Assembly: GCA_009746045.1 (NCBI GenBank)
Contig: RPFO01000392.1
Location: 3,032,103-3,096,102, forward strand
Source: Mesostigma viride
Lineage: Eukaryota > Streptophyta > Mesostigmatophyceae > Mesostigmatales > Mesostigmataceae
Length of the DNA: 64,000 nt
Reading direction: 5' to 3'
In this document: one piece after another, positions 23,620 to 42,907 of the stretch
How the letters are laid out: every line of letters starts with the position of its first letter
How positions within the stretch are numbered: the stretch's first letter is position 1
Notes under the pieces: model-generated
What the model saw: the letters and a program-made list of their open reading frames with translations, nothing else
Told to the model about the DNA's origin: nothing
The model's database searches: none
Translations under genes and position numbers: made by a program

Positions 23620-25083
23620 ATATAACTACTGCTGGATACCATAAGCTGGCAGGAGATACTACCCCCCCTTCCATACAACTACTGCTGGATACCATAAGCT
23701 GGCAGGAGATACTACCCCCCCTTCCATATAACTACTGCTGGATACCATAAGCTGGCAGGAGATACTACCCCCCCTTCCATATAACTACTGCTGGATACCA
23801 TAAGCTGGCAGGAGATACTACCCCCCTTCCATATAACTACTGCTGGATACCATAAGCTGGCAGGAGATACTACCCCCCCTTCCATATAACTACTGCTGGA
23901 TACCATAAGCTGGCAGGAGATACTACCCCCCCTTCCATATAACTACTGCTGGATACCATAAGCTGGCAGGAGATACTACCCCCCTTCCATACAACTACTG
24001 CTGGATACCATAAGCTGGCAGGAGATACTACCCCCCCTTCCATATAACTACTGCTGGATACCATAAGCTGGCAGGAGATACTACCCCCCCTTCCATATAA
24101 CTACTGCTGGATACCATAAGCTGGCAGGAGATACTACCCCCCCTTCCATATAACTACTGCTGGATACCATAAGCTGGCAGGAGATACTACCCCCCCTTCC
24201 ATATAACTACTGCTGGATACCATAAGCTGGCAGGAGATACTACCCCCCCTTCCATACAACTACTGCTGGATACCATAAGCTGGCAGGAGATACTACCCCC
24301 CTTCCATACAACTACTGCTGGATACCATAAGCTGGCAGGAGATACTACCCCCCTTCCATATAACTACTGCTGGATACCATAAGCTGGCAGGAGATACTAC
24401 CCCCCTTCCATATAACTACTGCTGGATACCATAAGCTGGCAGGAGATACTACCCCCCTTCCATATAACTACTGCTGGATACCATAAGCTGGCAGGAGATA
24501 CTACCCCCCTTCCATATAACTACTGCTGGATACCATAAGCTGGCAGGAGATACTACCCCCCCTTCCATATAACTACTGCTGGATACCATAAGCTGGCAGG
24601 AGATACTACCCCCCCTTCCATATAACTACTGCTGGATACCATAAGCTGGCAGGAGATACTACCCCCCTTCCATATAACTACTGCTGGATACCATAAGCTG
24701 GCAGGAGATACTACCCCCCTTCCATACAACTACTGCTGGATACCATAAGCTGGCAGGAGATACTACCCCCCTTCCATATAACTACTGCTGGATACCATAA
24801 GCTGGCAGGAGATACTACCCCCCCTTCCATATAACTACTGCTGGATACCATAAGCTGGCAGGAGATACTACCCCCCCTTCCATATAACTACTGCTGGATA
24901 CCATAAGCTGGCAGGAGATACTACCCCCCTTCCATACAACTACTGCTGGATACCATAAGCTGGCAGGAGATACTACCCCCCTTCCATATAACTACTGCTG
25001 GATACCATAAGCTGGCAGGAGATACTACCCCCCCTTCCATACAACTACTGCTGGATACCATAAGCTGGCAGGAGATACTACCC
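23620..25083. repeat. 52-53-bp minisatellite, about 28 copies
   Basis: Highly uniform units containing aactactgctggataccata. The length differs only by a run of 6 or 7 C, and a t/c change (catataac or catacaac) marks subsets of copies. The array lies between the first recognised coiled-coil exon and the lower-GC spacer. Short ORFs across it are artefacts. Confidence 0.98.
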
Positions 25084-25929
25084 TACCCCCCCCCCCCCCC
25101 CATGTTTCAGAATGGGGTCCGACCGACCCAAGGCTGCGATCTGAAAGAAGAAAGCGAAACCAAGGCTGACAATCTGAAAGTGAAGACCTGTAGGATCTTA
25201 AACCTGAGGTGGTAACCCTGAGAACATAATCTATATCGCGTAACACTGACCAGGACTTAGCAGCCTTTTGGACCTACTTTGAGATCTGTTGCCCAAAACC
25301 AGCCATGCAATCTTAAGCCAGAAATTCCAAAATCCAGGGTATCAAGATCTTAAGCCAAAGAACCTTAAACATGGGGGGGGGGGTACTGGGAATGCCGTCA
25401 CCAGCTACGGGACATCATATACAGCGGCCAACTAGCTTGTAGATTGTTAATACGGAGCTTGTGGCTTGCGGCTGGGATATTCTATCTAGTTAACGACAGG
25501 AAATTCTACCCAGCCGGCTACCGGAAACAGAGCTCCACCAGCTACTGGGAACTCTGTCTAGCCAGCAGTCTGCATACCTACCTGGCCAGCATGTTGCACC
25601 TCGCCAGCAGTCTACTTAACTACGCAGACATCTTAAGGAAATCTAACCCAGGTACTATAAACATATGTGAGCAAACAGCTTGAGGCACCACCTAGCGACA
25701 TAATGGAAACACTGTGATTGCCTGCTACTGGATATAGAGACCAGCTGGACATCCAGGAACACTATCCAGGAGCCACCATTTACTGTCTAGCTGGATATAC
25801 GACCTAGCTGCTGAACCACACAGGTAGTGCGGATACACAGTGGCCTCAGCGGCAGTGCAATGGCAGACTTCAGAGTCAACATGCTGCCTAGGCGCCCATA
25901 CCTGTATGGATGGCTCCCAAGGAGACACC

Positions 25930-25974
25930 AGCTCCTCTGTCGTGCGCCTCGCGTCGTATAGGTGACGCAGGCGC
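25930..25974 (-). other. Possible extra 5' exon of the coiled-coil gene
   Basis: On the minus strand an AG acceptor precedes 15 codons (RLRHLYDARRTTEEL) followed by GTGTCT. It ends in phase 0, which matches the next exon at 23309, and an in-frame ATG lies seven codons upstream. The donor is weak, and the intron would have to span the whole 53-bp minisatellite. It could be chance. Confidence 0.2.
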
Positions 25975-27058
25975 TGCAAGCATGGCAACGCCATTACGTG
26001 GGGTGAATCGGTTAGCACGCAGAACTCGCCAGCAACTACAATATTACCTTGAGCCCTCGTACCCGGGGTCCAAGAACGCCGCCTAATCAGCATCAACATT
26101 GCCACACATTTTTTGCAGAAAATTAAGTCTAAGTGCGACTAGACAGCTGAGAAAAACAATGCTCAGTATTCAGCTGTAAAATGCCCTTTCTAGCGTGCAA
26201 GGTTGAGGGTGCAATGCCCAATACGGCAGCAATTAAAATTTTGCCAGCAAATCACGACGATTTTCCAAGCGAGATTAGCTCACATCCGCGAGTACTTGGA
26301 CCCTTTGCTCGTGACTCCTGGCAAAGGACATGTCCGCCTGTTGACACCAAATTGTAGCGGCAACGCAACCACCAAATGTTTATCAGCGTGACGCCCTGTG
26401 GATTATAGAATGTAAGAACGGGACGGCGGCGCGGAATGGTGCACAGTTATCTTCCAAATTTAGCAAGCTCACCAAGAAACTCATAGTTTCCCCGCGAAAA
26501 TTGAACGCGGGACACCTTAGAAGGAATTGCACATCAGATTTCGGTGAATGATTATCGCAGGATCTAGTTCCAAAACGGTGCAGGCTATTTTGAACCCCAT
26601 TGTCAAATTAGTGCCCCATCTGCTCCGATGATTTGGTAACATTTGTAATTTTTCAGTGGGATCATTTTTGTTTGCGTGCAATGCCGTTCATGATTATCGT
26701 TTCAGTCGTTGCAAAACGCCATGGTGCTCGCGCGCACCATTCCTCGATAACTAAACGTCATTATGCGGTATGCCTCACGTATATGTACCGCACGACAGAC
26801 ACGCCAGACAGTAGGGAATCCCCCTCCAACGGTCGTGTCAGTCAGTGTTTCGATTAGGAACTACTTACTGTACACTGTACTGGACGCCAAAAGTTGGGGT
26901 GGCATGACTGGCATCCAGCCAAGCGCGGTTCACAATTCACAAACCTGTTTTACACTTTTACTGCAACATCAAATTGGCTAACGGACGTCACAAGGTGGTA
27001 TGCAGTATGCACCTAAACTGGCATATGTACCTGTGTGACGAACTGCACGGTATGTATA

Positions 27059-27289
27059 CAGGCATTCACGCCTTAAGTTGGGTTGGCTTAAGTTGTGTTC
27101 AAGCCTTAAGTTGGGTCAAATAAGGTTTCGGCATTACAAGTTCAAAGTAGTTAAGAACATAATGTTTAAGTATCGTTAGTTCAAATTAGTAGAATTAAGT
27201 AGAATCACTCACGCCTTAAGTTGATTCACGCCTTAAGTTGGGTTGACCCCCTCAAAAACCTCGAACCCAACTTAAGGCGTGAATGCCTG
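27059..27289. mobile_element. Tc1/mariner-like MITE with TA duplication
   Basis: A 231-bp element with perfect 26-bp terminal inverted repeats starting CAGGCATTCACGCC (27059-27084 and the complement 27264-27289), flanked on both sides by TA. The interior holds further copies of the gccttaagttgggt motif near 27101 and 27214. It encodes no protein. The TA target and CAG ends suggest mobilisation by a Tc1/mariner-type transposase; that assignment is inferred. Confidence 0.85.
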
Positions 27290-28530
27290 TACAAGATACG
27301 ACACGGTCATGGCACGGTATGCAGTACCACGTACATGCCACAAGTTTGCCCTCATGCCCTGGCCGTGTGCCGTGGCCCCTTTTTTCCATGTTGTTGCATG
27401 GTTGTTGGGTGTTATTTATATTTCCGGAATCATTTTAAAGGTGGCCCCTTGAGCTTTCGAACCGAGCTTTCGATTTTCGAACCGACGAACCGAGTCTCAG
27501 ACTTTTGCTGTACATCCAAGCGGGCAGACAGAGTGACAGACAGACAGTTATCTAGACCAGAAGACGTACTGTACTACCTACTTGGAGTTCTGGGCATGTA
27601 TAGGGCGGACATCTTCCCTGGATATTGGAATGAGCCAAGAAATTAGAAAGTCAACGGAAAAGCGAATTACATTCCAGGCCACGCACGGACAACTCTTAAC
27701 CGAAACCTCTCGTTTCGTAGACAGGGCAGGTTGCTGATGTGGCCCTGTGAACAATGCTGGGGTTCTGACACAACAGTTCTGTCTTAGAAGAGCGACATAA
27801 TATTGTCTCGAAGCCCGAATTCCCTGCCGGCCCTCCTAATGCTGTTCGTAGAGCACCATTCGGTTAGTAACCAGATTTCACTGAATCTGAACTGCTGGAT
27901 ATTCTCTCTTTGTCTATATGGTAGGCCTCTAGTCAATTACGGTTACGTCCACATTAATCGCCACATACAGTCCGTCGTAGCTTCTTCCTCTGAAAGCCCA
28001 GGCCCCGGAGCCTTGACATTGTCTGAACGTTTGCATGAATGGCTACGAACTCGGCAACAAATGTTTGACGAACATCCGCATAGTAACCCCCTCTCAGCTC
28101 GAACGCGAGGCGAGATCGTGAAGCCGTACCAACACAGAAAAGGAAATGGAGTGGGCACTGAATACCTAGAAGGGAGAGCATGGCGGGTGCACAAGTCCAG
28201 GCTTTTCTACTGAAAAGCTACGTTGCACAAACAATGATTTTCGAGCAGTGTCAATAAAATGCTCGACCAGAATCCATTTATGCCGGGGCACACACGCTGC
28301 ACCCTTGCCAGATCTATAGCGTTATTTCCTGGATGTGCCACTTCGCGATGGTATTGAGAGATGAACATGGGGGTGCAAGAGCGTGTTACGCCATCCGCAC
28401 GGCGTCGACATCCGTCGCGGGCGCTCCGGCGGTGGTATACTAACGTTGACGAATATAGCTTACATGGAACGATAGGGCAGTAATCTCCTTCTTTCCTTGA
28501 AAGGCTTCATCGCAAGGCATTAACTCAAAA

Positions 28531-37038
<8,508 letters not shown>

Positions 37039-37531
37039 TAAATTTAAGCGGGTGCCGGGGCAGCTTGGAGTGGTGAATTCAGAAAAAGCGAGAAGCCTTT
37101 CGTTTTCGGGGGCTTGAGAGCTGGGCGGCGCAACGTCTTTTTTTTCCTTGTCCGCCCCTCTTTCTGCAGAAGGTGCTTCTGCAGCGAGGCTTTCACAGCA
37201 CAGGGGGTGCATCCATAGGGAGTTATGCCTACCAGGTGTAGGCCGGCCCGTGGTGCACTGCTCTTGCGCTGCACACACTGCGGTCACAGTGTCTTGTGTT
37301 CTAAACGCAGCGTCTCAAGGCGTCTGTTTGGCCCATTGGGCTTGGCCGCAGATAATCTGCTTGTTGTCACCGCTGTACCAACCAAAGAGCAACAGCTGCA
37401 CAGATACTCATTTGAGCGGGGTGGCAAGCATTTTTCGTGGGCTTAGTCCTATCCCGTGGCACGATATCCCGTGGAGGCCGGTGGGCCACAATGTAGGATA
37501 CATGACGGCCATTTTTGCTGTCTGTGTCTTT

Positions 37532-37536
37532 TGTAA
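37532..37536 (+). terminator. Possible TGTAA polyadenylation signal of the kinase gene
   Basis: TGTAA is the usual poly(A) signal of green algae. This copy lies about 500 bp after the proposed stop codon. It is a short motif and may be chance. Confidence 0.35.
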
Positions 37537-37654
37537 CTGTACGGTATTCATGCAGATGAAGCTTAGCATTTAGCGTATATGTGTATGTATATGTATATGG
37601 TCCGATTCTCCAGATTTCTGGCCTGCGCTGATTGTCTCATTGGTATATGTATTA

Positions 37655-37735
37655 AATTAAATTGAATTAAATTGAACCATATCTCCGTTGGGAGTACATG
37701 TAGCACATATCCCTGAGAAGGGGCATATGGCTTTT
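37655..37735 (-). mobile_element. Truncated retroelement tail, antisense
   Basis: The complement of this stretch carries the same blocks (catatgccccttctcag, tactcccaacggag) and an aattaaatt-type tail as the ORF1-only elements. Only about 80 bp of the 3' end remain. No clear target duplication was seen. Confidence 0.8.
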
Positions 37736-37736
37736 A

Positions 37737-38529
37737 ACCCTTAGTCCGTTAACCCCCCGACCTGTCGGGGGGGTTGACTAACGGTCGAATTTAGCGCCGC
37801 GCCGAGAGCGCCGCGCCACTTGTGACGGATGTCAGTGGTCCGGTGTGTCCGGGAGGACTTAGGGACAAGGTGATGCATAGGTTTGGGGGTAATATTCGCC
37901 ATAGCCTGGTAATTACAACGTGCATTGAGAATGTATCACGTGACTTTGGCGGGAAATTTTCGCTCGCGCGCGCGCGTAATGAGATATGGCTGCCAACGTG
38001 CCGCTGTTACGAAATTTTTGCGTCTCACGGCTTGAAACGGTTCAGAATGTTGCTCAGAATGACGATGCATGATTTTCGTAGGTCAGGCACGGACAGATTT
38101 ATAGGGTTGGGAAAATACAGGTAGGAAAATATAACTTTCCTGGTCGTAAGTTCCAGATGAGTCATAGCTTATCATAGGTCGATTTTCTCCCTATGGCCGG
38201 GCAATCTGCGCCAGCCCGGGCATCCAGTTTGGGTATGGGACGTCAGCTGCAGCGTTTGCTGAGAATGCGGACTAGTTTAGTAGCCATCTTTGCACGGAAC
38301 ATCAACCTGGTAGTCATGGCGGATCATGAAGTATGCATGCGGCTATTGCGGCCTTTGCATGTAGAGCATCAGTATGTGTGAGATATGAGGGTCCCGGCCA
38401 GTGGAATCCGGGTAGGGCACGAACGAGCCAGGTACGACAACGTATTTGCGTGTTGTTTGCAGTGGAATACGTATCCCATGCATTATAAATGACGATTTTA
38501 TCCATGCATATTTCAGCAAGTTCCATTAA
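37737..38529. other. Unassigned spacer with one strong hairpin
   Basis: No gene recognised. The only structure is an interrupted hairpin at 37746-37784 (ccgtt/aacgg outer arm, aaccccccgac inner arm). The rest is moderately AT-rich sequence with short, unconvincing ORFs. Confidence 0.5.
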
Positions 38530-38759
38530 TTAATCAATTAATAGACACGTGACTGCGTCACGTGAGCATAAGTCCTCAGTGGGAGGGGAACATGGGATGG
38601 AATGGATGGTGTAAGCTATCTAGGTCCTAGTTACAGGGGTGTGGGCACCGCGGCCCGAATCGCTTTGAATGCCATACTTGGTCACACGCGGAGCCCCCAC
38701 AGGCTTGGGGGTGGTCTCCTTCATCACTACTTGCCATCTATCCTTGCCATCTATCCTTG
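38530..38759 (-). pseudogene. 3' end of an inverted LINE, split by an insertion
   Basis: Reverse complement of 42661-42888: end of the reverse-transcriptase ORF region, 3' UTR and (ATTA)n tail. It continues at 40762-41496; the ORF1-only element at 38760-40750 separates the two parts. Non-coding remnant. Confidence 0.85.
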
Positions 38760-40750
38760 GTCCATCACCCACGAGCCACGAGGTAGCCATGGCTGACGGC
38801 GGAGCTCATAACTTTCACGTTTGAGCACCGAATTTAGCCGTGAATATCACAATCGACGCGTCTTTTTATGACGCACATGCTGATCTAATTCTCCGAAGCT
38901 ATTACGCAATATACGATGAGCAAACGCCTCTCGACGCAACGCAGCCTGGCGGCTGCGCTTAGCAATGAAAATACGTCTGCAGCCCCGGCTGCAGCTTCGC
39001 CAACCGGTCCAGAAGGCAGCGGCGCCACTAGCCAAGCTCTAGTGGTCGCCCAGCCCCCGCTGGCCGCCTCGCCAGCAGCGTCGCCTGAACCCAAGCGCAG
39101 TCGCCCTGCCGAGCCGACCTGGGAGGAGTTCGACTTTGACGCCAGCCAGCCCGGCTTTTTTGACAAGCTCAACCCCGACAAGATCCTGAGCTACGTGTTT
39201 TTCGGATCGTATGCCTCGCTTCTCGAGATGTGCAAGCAACTCTTCCATCAGGGCCGCCTCACCGATGCTTTCCAGAGACGCACCCACAACTTCGACCAAA
39301 TCCTCAAATGCCGCCGCCCCCACCTTCAGATTCGCGTCCTTTTCTCCCTCCTCGGCCGCTCCCTCGAGGAGCTTTGGCCCCCAAAGCCCCTCACCACCAC
39401 CTTAACCGAATCCTCCATCCGCTCACTCCTCAAGGAGGCCCTCGAGCAGCACGTGGCCCCCATCGCAGCAGATGTGGCGGTCATGGGCAGCACGTTGGCT
39501 GCCGAGCTCCCCCTCCTCTCCACCGCCACCTCCACCATCTCCACCGCCACCTCCACCCTCCTCGCCTCCTCCACCGCCACCACCTCCACCTCCGACGCCA
39601 TCACCGCCCAGCTCCGTGACATCGACCAGCGTCTTAAGGACAACGCCATTGCTATCGAGGTTCTGCAGAATACCGCAGGCCTCACCGCCCAGGCGGTGAA
39701 GGACATTGCCGCCAAGCCAGCCTCGGCTGGCCTGGCCGGCGATGCTCCTCCCATCACCACCTGGGCGGACATGCTTAAGCAACATACCACCTCCACCACC
39801 TCCGCCGTCGCAGCCCAGCTTCAACGGCAGACGCTTGACCTCCGCGAGGAGGCCGAGCTCGCCAAGCGCAGCCTCAACGTCATTGTCAAGAACTTCAAGA
39901 TGGAGGAAGGTGAGAATTCCGAGAAGCTTTTGCGTGCGTTTGAGAGAGAAATCCTTGGTCGCATGGGCCTTAACGGTGAGATAGAGCTGGCTGCCCACCG
40001 CCTTCCCCGCGCGCGGGGTAAGGCAGGGCCGCCCCCGCTCCTCCTCACCTTTAAGACCCCGGCGGACAAGATTTCTTTTCTCAGACGCCGCAAGCGGCTC
40101 GAGAAGACTCTCTTCACCCTTGATGACGACTTGACCCTGGCGCAGCAACAACGGCGACGGGAGCTATGGCCGACCTACCTCGAGCTCCGGCAGACCAAGG
40201 CGGGGCAGCCGGTGTACTGGAAGGGGGCGGCCATCTACGTCGGCCACAAGCCCTGGCAGGCGACCCCCCCCCCCCCGCGGCCCCAGCGACTCCAGACGCC
40301 CCAGCTTAGGGGAATACAGCAGTAGTAGTGCAGAATAGATAGACCGTGGCCATGTACATGTACGCCTCCTAGAGGCACTATCCCAGCTAAGCCCCGCGCT
40401 TTATTTAATCATGTACATGTGTGCCTATGATGTGCCACACTCCAGACGATGCATAGCCTTATTTAGTAATGTTGTGCCCATGCAGGGAGTCACTCTCTGC
40501 TGAGAAGCCATGCCATAGCTCTTGTATAGCCATGATGATCTTCCCCCTCACAGGCATGCTCCCCCCTTACCCGGGCATAGCGTGATAGACCATGAGGGTG
40601 CGGGTGCCCTGGTGCACCTAGAGCAAGTGTTGTTTACATTCCCACCCTTGCAGGAAGTAGCTTAGAATGTATTATAGGCCCATATGCCCCTTCTCAGGGC
40701 TATGTGCTACATATACTCCCAACGGAGTTATGTTCCTAATTAATTAATTA
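38760..40750 (+). mobile_element. Complete ORF1-only LINE-like element (HAL1-like)
   Basis: About 155 bp of leader, one intact ORF1, a 3' UTR and a (TTAA)n tail, flanked by 11-bp duplications atctatccttg at 38749-38759 and 40751-40761. The flanks join into one continuous LINE sequence matched in inverted form near 42660, proving the insertion boundaries. There is no reverse-transcriptase ORF inside, so movement must rely on another element. Confidence 0.85.
38916..40325 (+). CDS. LINE ORF1-type RNA-binding protein, intact
   Basis: 469 aa. Residues 1-65 are a low-complexity Ala/Ser/Pro tail with a KRSRP basic patch. Residues about 68-160 form a predicted helical region of unknown type. A Thr/Ser-rich stretch and a coiled-coil segment (about 185-300) follow. 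The C-terminal third resembles the L1 ORF1p RRM and C-terminal domain: SLNVIVKNF strand, KISFLRRRKRLEKT, then FTLDDDLTLAQQQRRRELWP around residue 410 and a final small strand (PVYWKGAAIYV). Such proteins trimerise and coat the element RNA as chaperones. The ORF is uninterrupted, unlike every reverse-transcriptase ORF nearby. Assignment by architecture is confident; the exact clade is not. Confidence 0.82.
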   Translation: MSKRLSTQRSLAAALSNENTSAAPAAASPTGPEGSGATSQALVVAQPPLAASPAASPEPKRSRPAEPTWEEFDFDASQPGFFDKLNPDKILSYVFFGSYASLLEMCKQLFHQGRLTDAFQRRTHNFDQILKCRRPHLQIRVLFSLLGRSLEELWPPKPLTTTLTESSIRSLLKEALEQHVAPIAADVAVMGSTLAAELPLLSTATSTISTATSTLLASSTATTSTSDAITAQLRDIDQRLKDNAIAIEVLQNTAGLTAQAVKDIAAKPASAGLAGDAPPITTWADMLKQHTTSTTSAVAAQLQRQTLDLREEAELAKRSLNVIVKNFKMEEGENSEKLLRAFEREILGRMGLNGEIELAAHRLPRARGKAGPPPLLLTFKTPADKISFLRRRKRLEKTLFTLDDDLTLAQQQRRRELWPTYLELRQTKAGQPVYWKGAAIYVGHKPWQATPPPPRPQRLQTPQLRGIQQ

Positions 40751-40761
40751 ATCTATCCTTG

Positions 40762-41496
40762 CGCACCATCTGCCTCCATATTGCAGACAAACCAGGAGGC
40801 TGCCCGGGGGTGAGCCGGTCACGTCTAGTGTAGCACAGTGTCCATGCCGAGTCTATCACGAAAAGTCCACGGGTGGCGGCCCTGCCGCGCGCGGCCGGGG
40901 GCACGCCAGGTGAGGACATATCGCCCAGGCTGGGCGGGCTTGGTGCCAGCTAGTCTATCTGATGTATCGACCTGATCTGTGCGGGCCAGGTGCCCGGCTA
41001 GGCCCAGGCGCCTGTGCCTAATAATGTGGGAAACATAGGGCAAATCAGCGTACAAATCCTCATTACTAATGTGCAAACCAAAGGGGATGTTAAGGGCCTT
41101 GCGCAGCATCTTGGTGACGGCGCCGTCGAGTCATTGCTCCAGCTCCTGCGTCAGTGTCCAGGTCTCGGTGCCGTAGGTCAGGATCGTCAGAATGACGACC
41201 TTGAAGAGGTCACGCTTGACGATCCGGGGTAGGGCGGGGTTGCTCCACCAGCGGCGGTGGTCATGGAGGTGCGCCCACGCCATGCCGATCCGTGTCGTCA
41301 TGTCGTCCTCGCAGTCGGGAAGCCAACTGCATGCCGAGCAGCTTGAAGCGGCCTGAAGTAGGGTAGTTGACCTCGGCATCGTCTAAGAGGCGGAGTGTGG
41401 GTGAAGGCCCTGCCATGCCGAGGGCCAGGGCCTCCGTTTTGGGGCTGATTTCTAGACCAACCGCCCGAGCCTCGAGCGCCAGGCAGTCCAGCCAAA
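40762..41496 (-). pseudogene. Inverted LINE ORF2 C-terminal fragment
   Basis: Translates on the minus strand in two frames to the end of a LINE reverse transcriptase: TYGTETWTLTQELEQ region, then RKALNIPFGLHISNEDLY and RRLGLAGHLARTDQ. It is 5'-truncated at 41496 and has small indels. It is nearly identical, in opposite orientation, to 41928-42660. Confidence 0.88.
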
Positions 41497-41694
41497 TCTA
41501 TGACATGCAGTTGCACAATTTAATGCATTATAACAAGCTATCAAAGGCTGCCAAAAGTGCTGGAATACAAACACGTTGCCTACCTGCACTGACGGAGTGG
41601 TATACTCTAAAGAAATGCCAAAAACTGGGCACTTTCAGGGCTAATACCACTCTTTACAACAGGCATGGAACTTGCTTACCCCGCCATGCCCACT

Positions 41695-42890
41695 GCAGAC
41701 CGGCGTCTGGCAGGGTTGCGTCCTGTCGCCGTACCTGTTTATTATTGTAGTGGATTATGTTATGCGCCAGGCACGTGCTCGCTTTGCTAGCATTGCAGGC
41801 CGTGCCCCTGGCCTAGCGATCACGAACGAGCTTGGGGAAGGGGGGCCGACTAACAAGCAGAATTTACTAGCTGACCTCATTTATGCCGACGACATCACGC
41901 ACATCGAGAAGCCGGAGTCTGCCCAACTTTGGCTGGACTGCCTGGTGCTCGAGGCTGGATCGGGCGGTTGGTCTAGAAATCAGCCCCAAAACGGAGGCCC
42001 TGGCCCTCGGCATGGCAGGGCCTTCACCCACACTCCGCCTCTTAGACGATGCCGAGGTCAACTACCCTACTTCAGGCCGCTTCAAGCTGCTCGGCAGTTG
42101 GCTTCCCGACTGCGAGGACGACATGACGACATGGATCGGCATGGCGTGGGCGCACCTCCATGACCACCGCCGCTGGTGGAGCAACCCCGCCCTACCCCGG
42201 ATCGTCAAGCGTGACCTCTTCAAGGTCGTCATTCTGACGATCCTGACCTACGGCACCGAGACCTGGACACTGACGCAGGAGCTGGAGCAACGACTCGACG
42301 GCGCCGTCACCAAGATGCTGCGCAAGGCCCTTAACATCCCCTTTGGTTTGCACATTAGTAATGAGGATTTGTACGCTGATTTGCCCTATGTTTCCCACAT
42401 TATTAGGCACAGGCGCCTGGGCCTTGCCGGGCACCTGGCCCGCACAGATCAGGTCGATACATCAGATAGACTAGCTGGCACCAAGCCCGCCCAGCCTGGG
42501 CGATATGTCCTCACCTGGCGTGCCCCCGGCCGCGCGCGGCAGGGCCGCCACCCGTGGACTTTTCGTGATAGACTCGGCACGGACACTGTGCTACACTAGA
42601 CGTGACCGGCTCACCCCCGGGCAGCCTCCTGGTTTGTCTGTAATATGGAGGCAGATGGTGCGCAAGGATAGATGGCAAGTAGTGATGAAGGAGACCACCC
42701 CCAAGCCTGTGGGGGCTCGCCGTGTGACCAAGTATGGCATTCAAAGCGATTCGGGCCGCGGTGCCCACACCCCCGCAACTAGGACCTAGATAGCTTACAC
42801 CATCCATTCCATCCCATGTTCCCCTCCCACTGAGGACTTATGCTCACGTGACGCAGTCACGTGTCTATTAATTAATTAATTAATTAATGT
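41695..42890 (+). mobile_element. 5'-truncated LINE copy, right arm of a fold-back
   Basis: Begins within the reverse-transcriptase domain (GVWQGCVLSPYLFIIVVDY, then LIYADD at about 41877-41894), shifts frame near 41953 and continues to the GHLARTDQ end, 3' UTR and (ATTA)n tail. The reading frame is broken once. With the inverted copy at 40762-41496 it forms an inverted repeat whose loop is about 430 bp. Confidence 0.85.
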
Positions 42891-42907
42891 CATAGATAGC
42901 TGTTTAC

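Larger units (their letters stand above)
25084..28530. other. Lower-GC intergenic spacer
   Basis: About 3.4 kb between the divergent coiled-coil and kinase genes, visibly more AT-rich than either. Apart from the MITE at 27059-27289 and one doubtful exon near 25930, I see no gene. The promoter of the kinase and probably that of the coiled-coil gene should be here, but no TATA box or other element can be assigned with confidence. Confidence 0.6.

Noticed and set aside
23620-25083. CRISPR-like appearance of evenly spaced repeats
   Set aside because: There are no unique spacers; the whole 52-53-bp unit repeats, and the sequence is eukaryotic.
27221-28213. Two ORFs of 136-141 codons upstream of the kinase gene
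   Set aside because: No domain, no splice context and no codon bias like the true exons; the first overlaps the MITE end.
41497-42898. Inverted 9-bp match atctatgac / gtcatagat next to the two LINE arms
   Set aside because: A target duplication should be direct, not inverted; too short to exclude chance.
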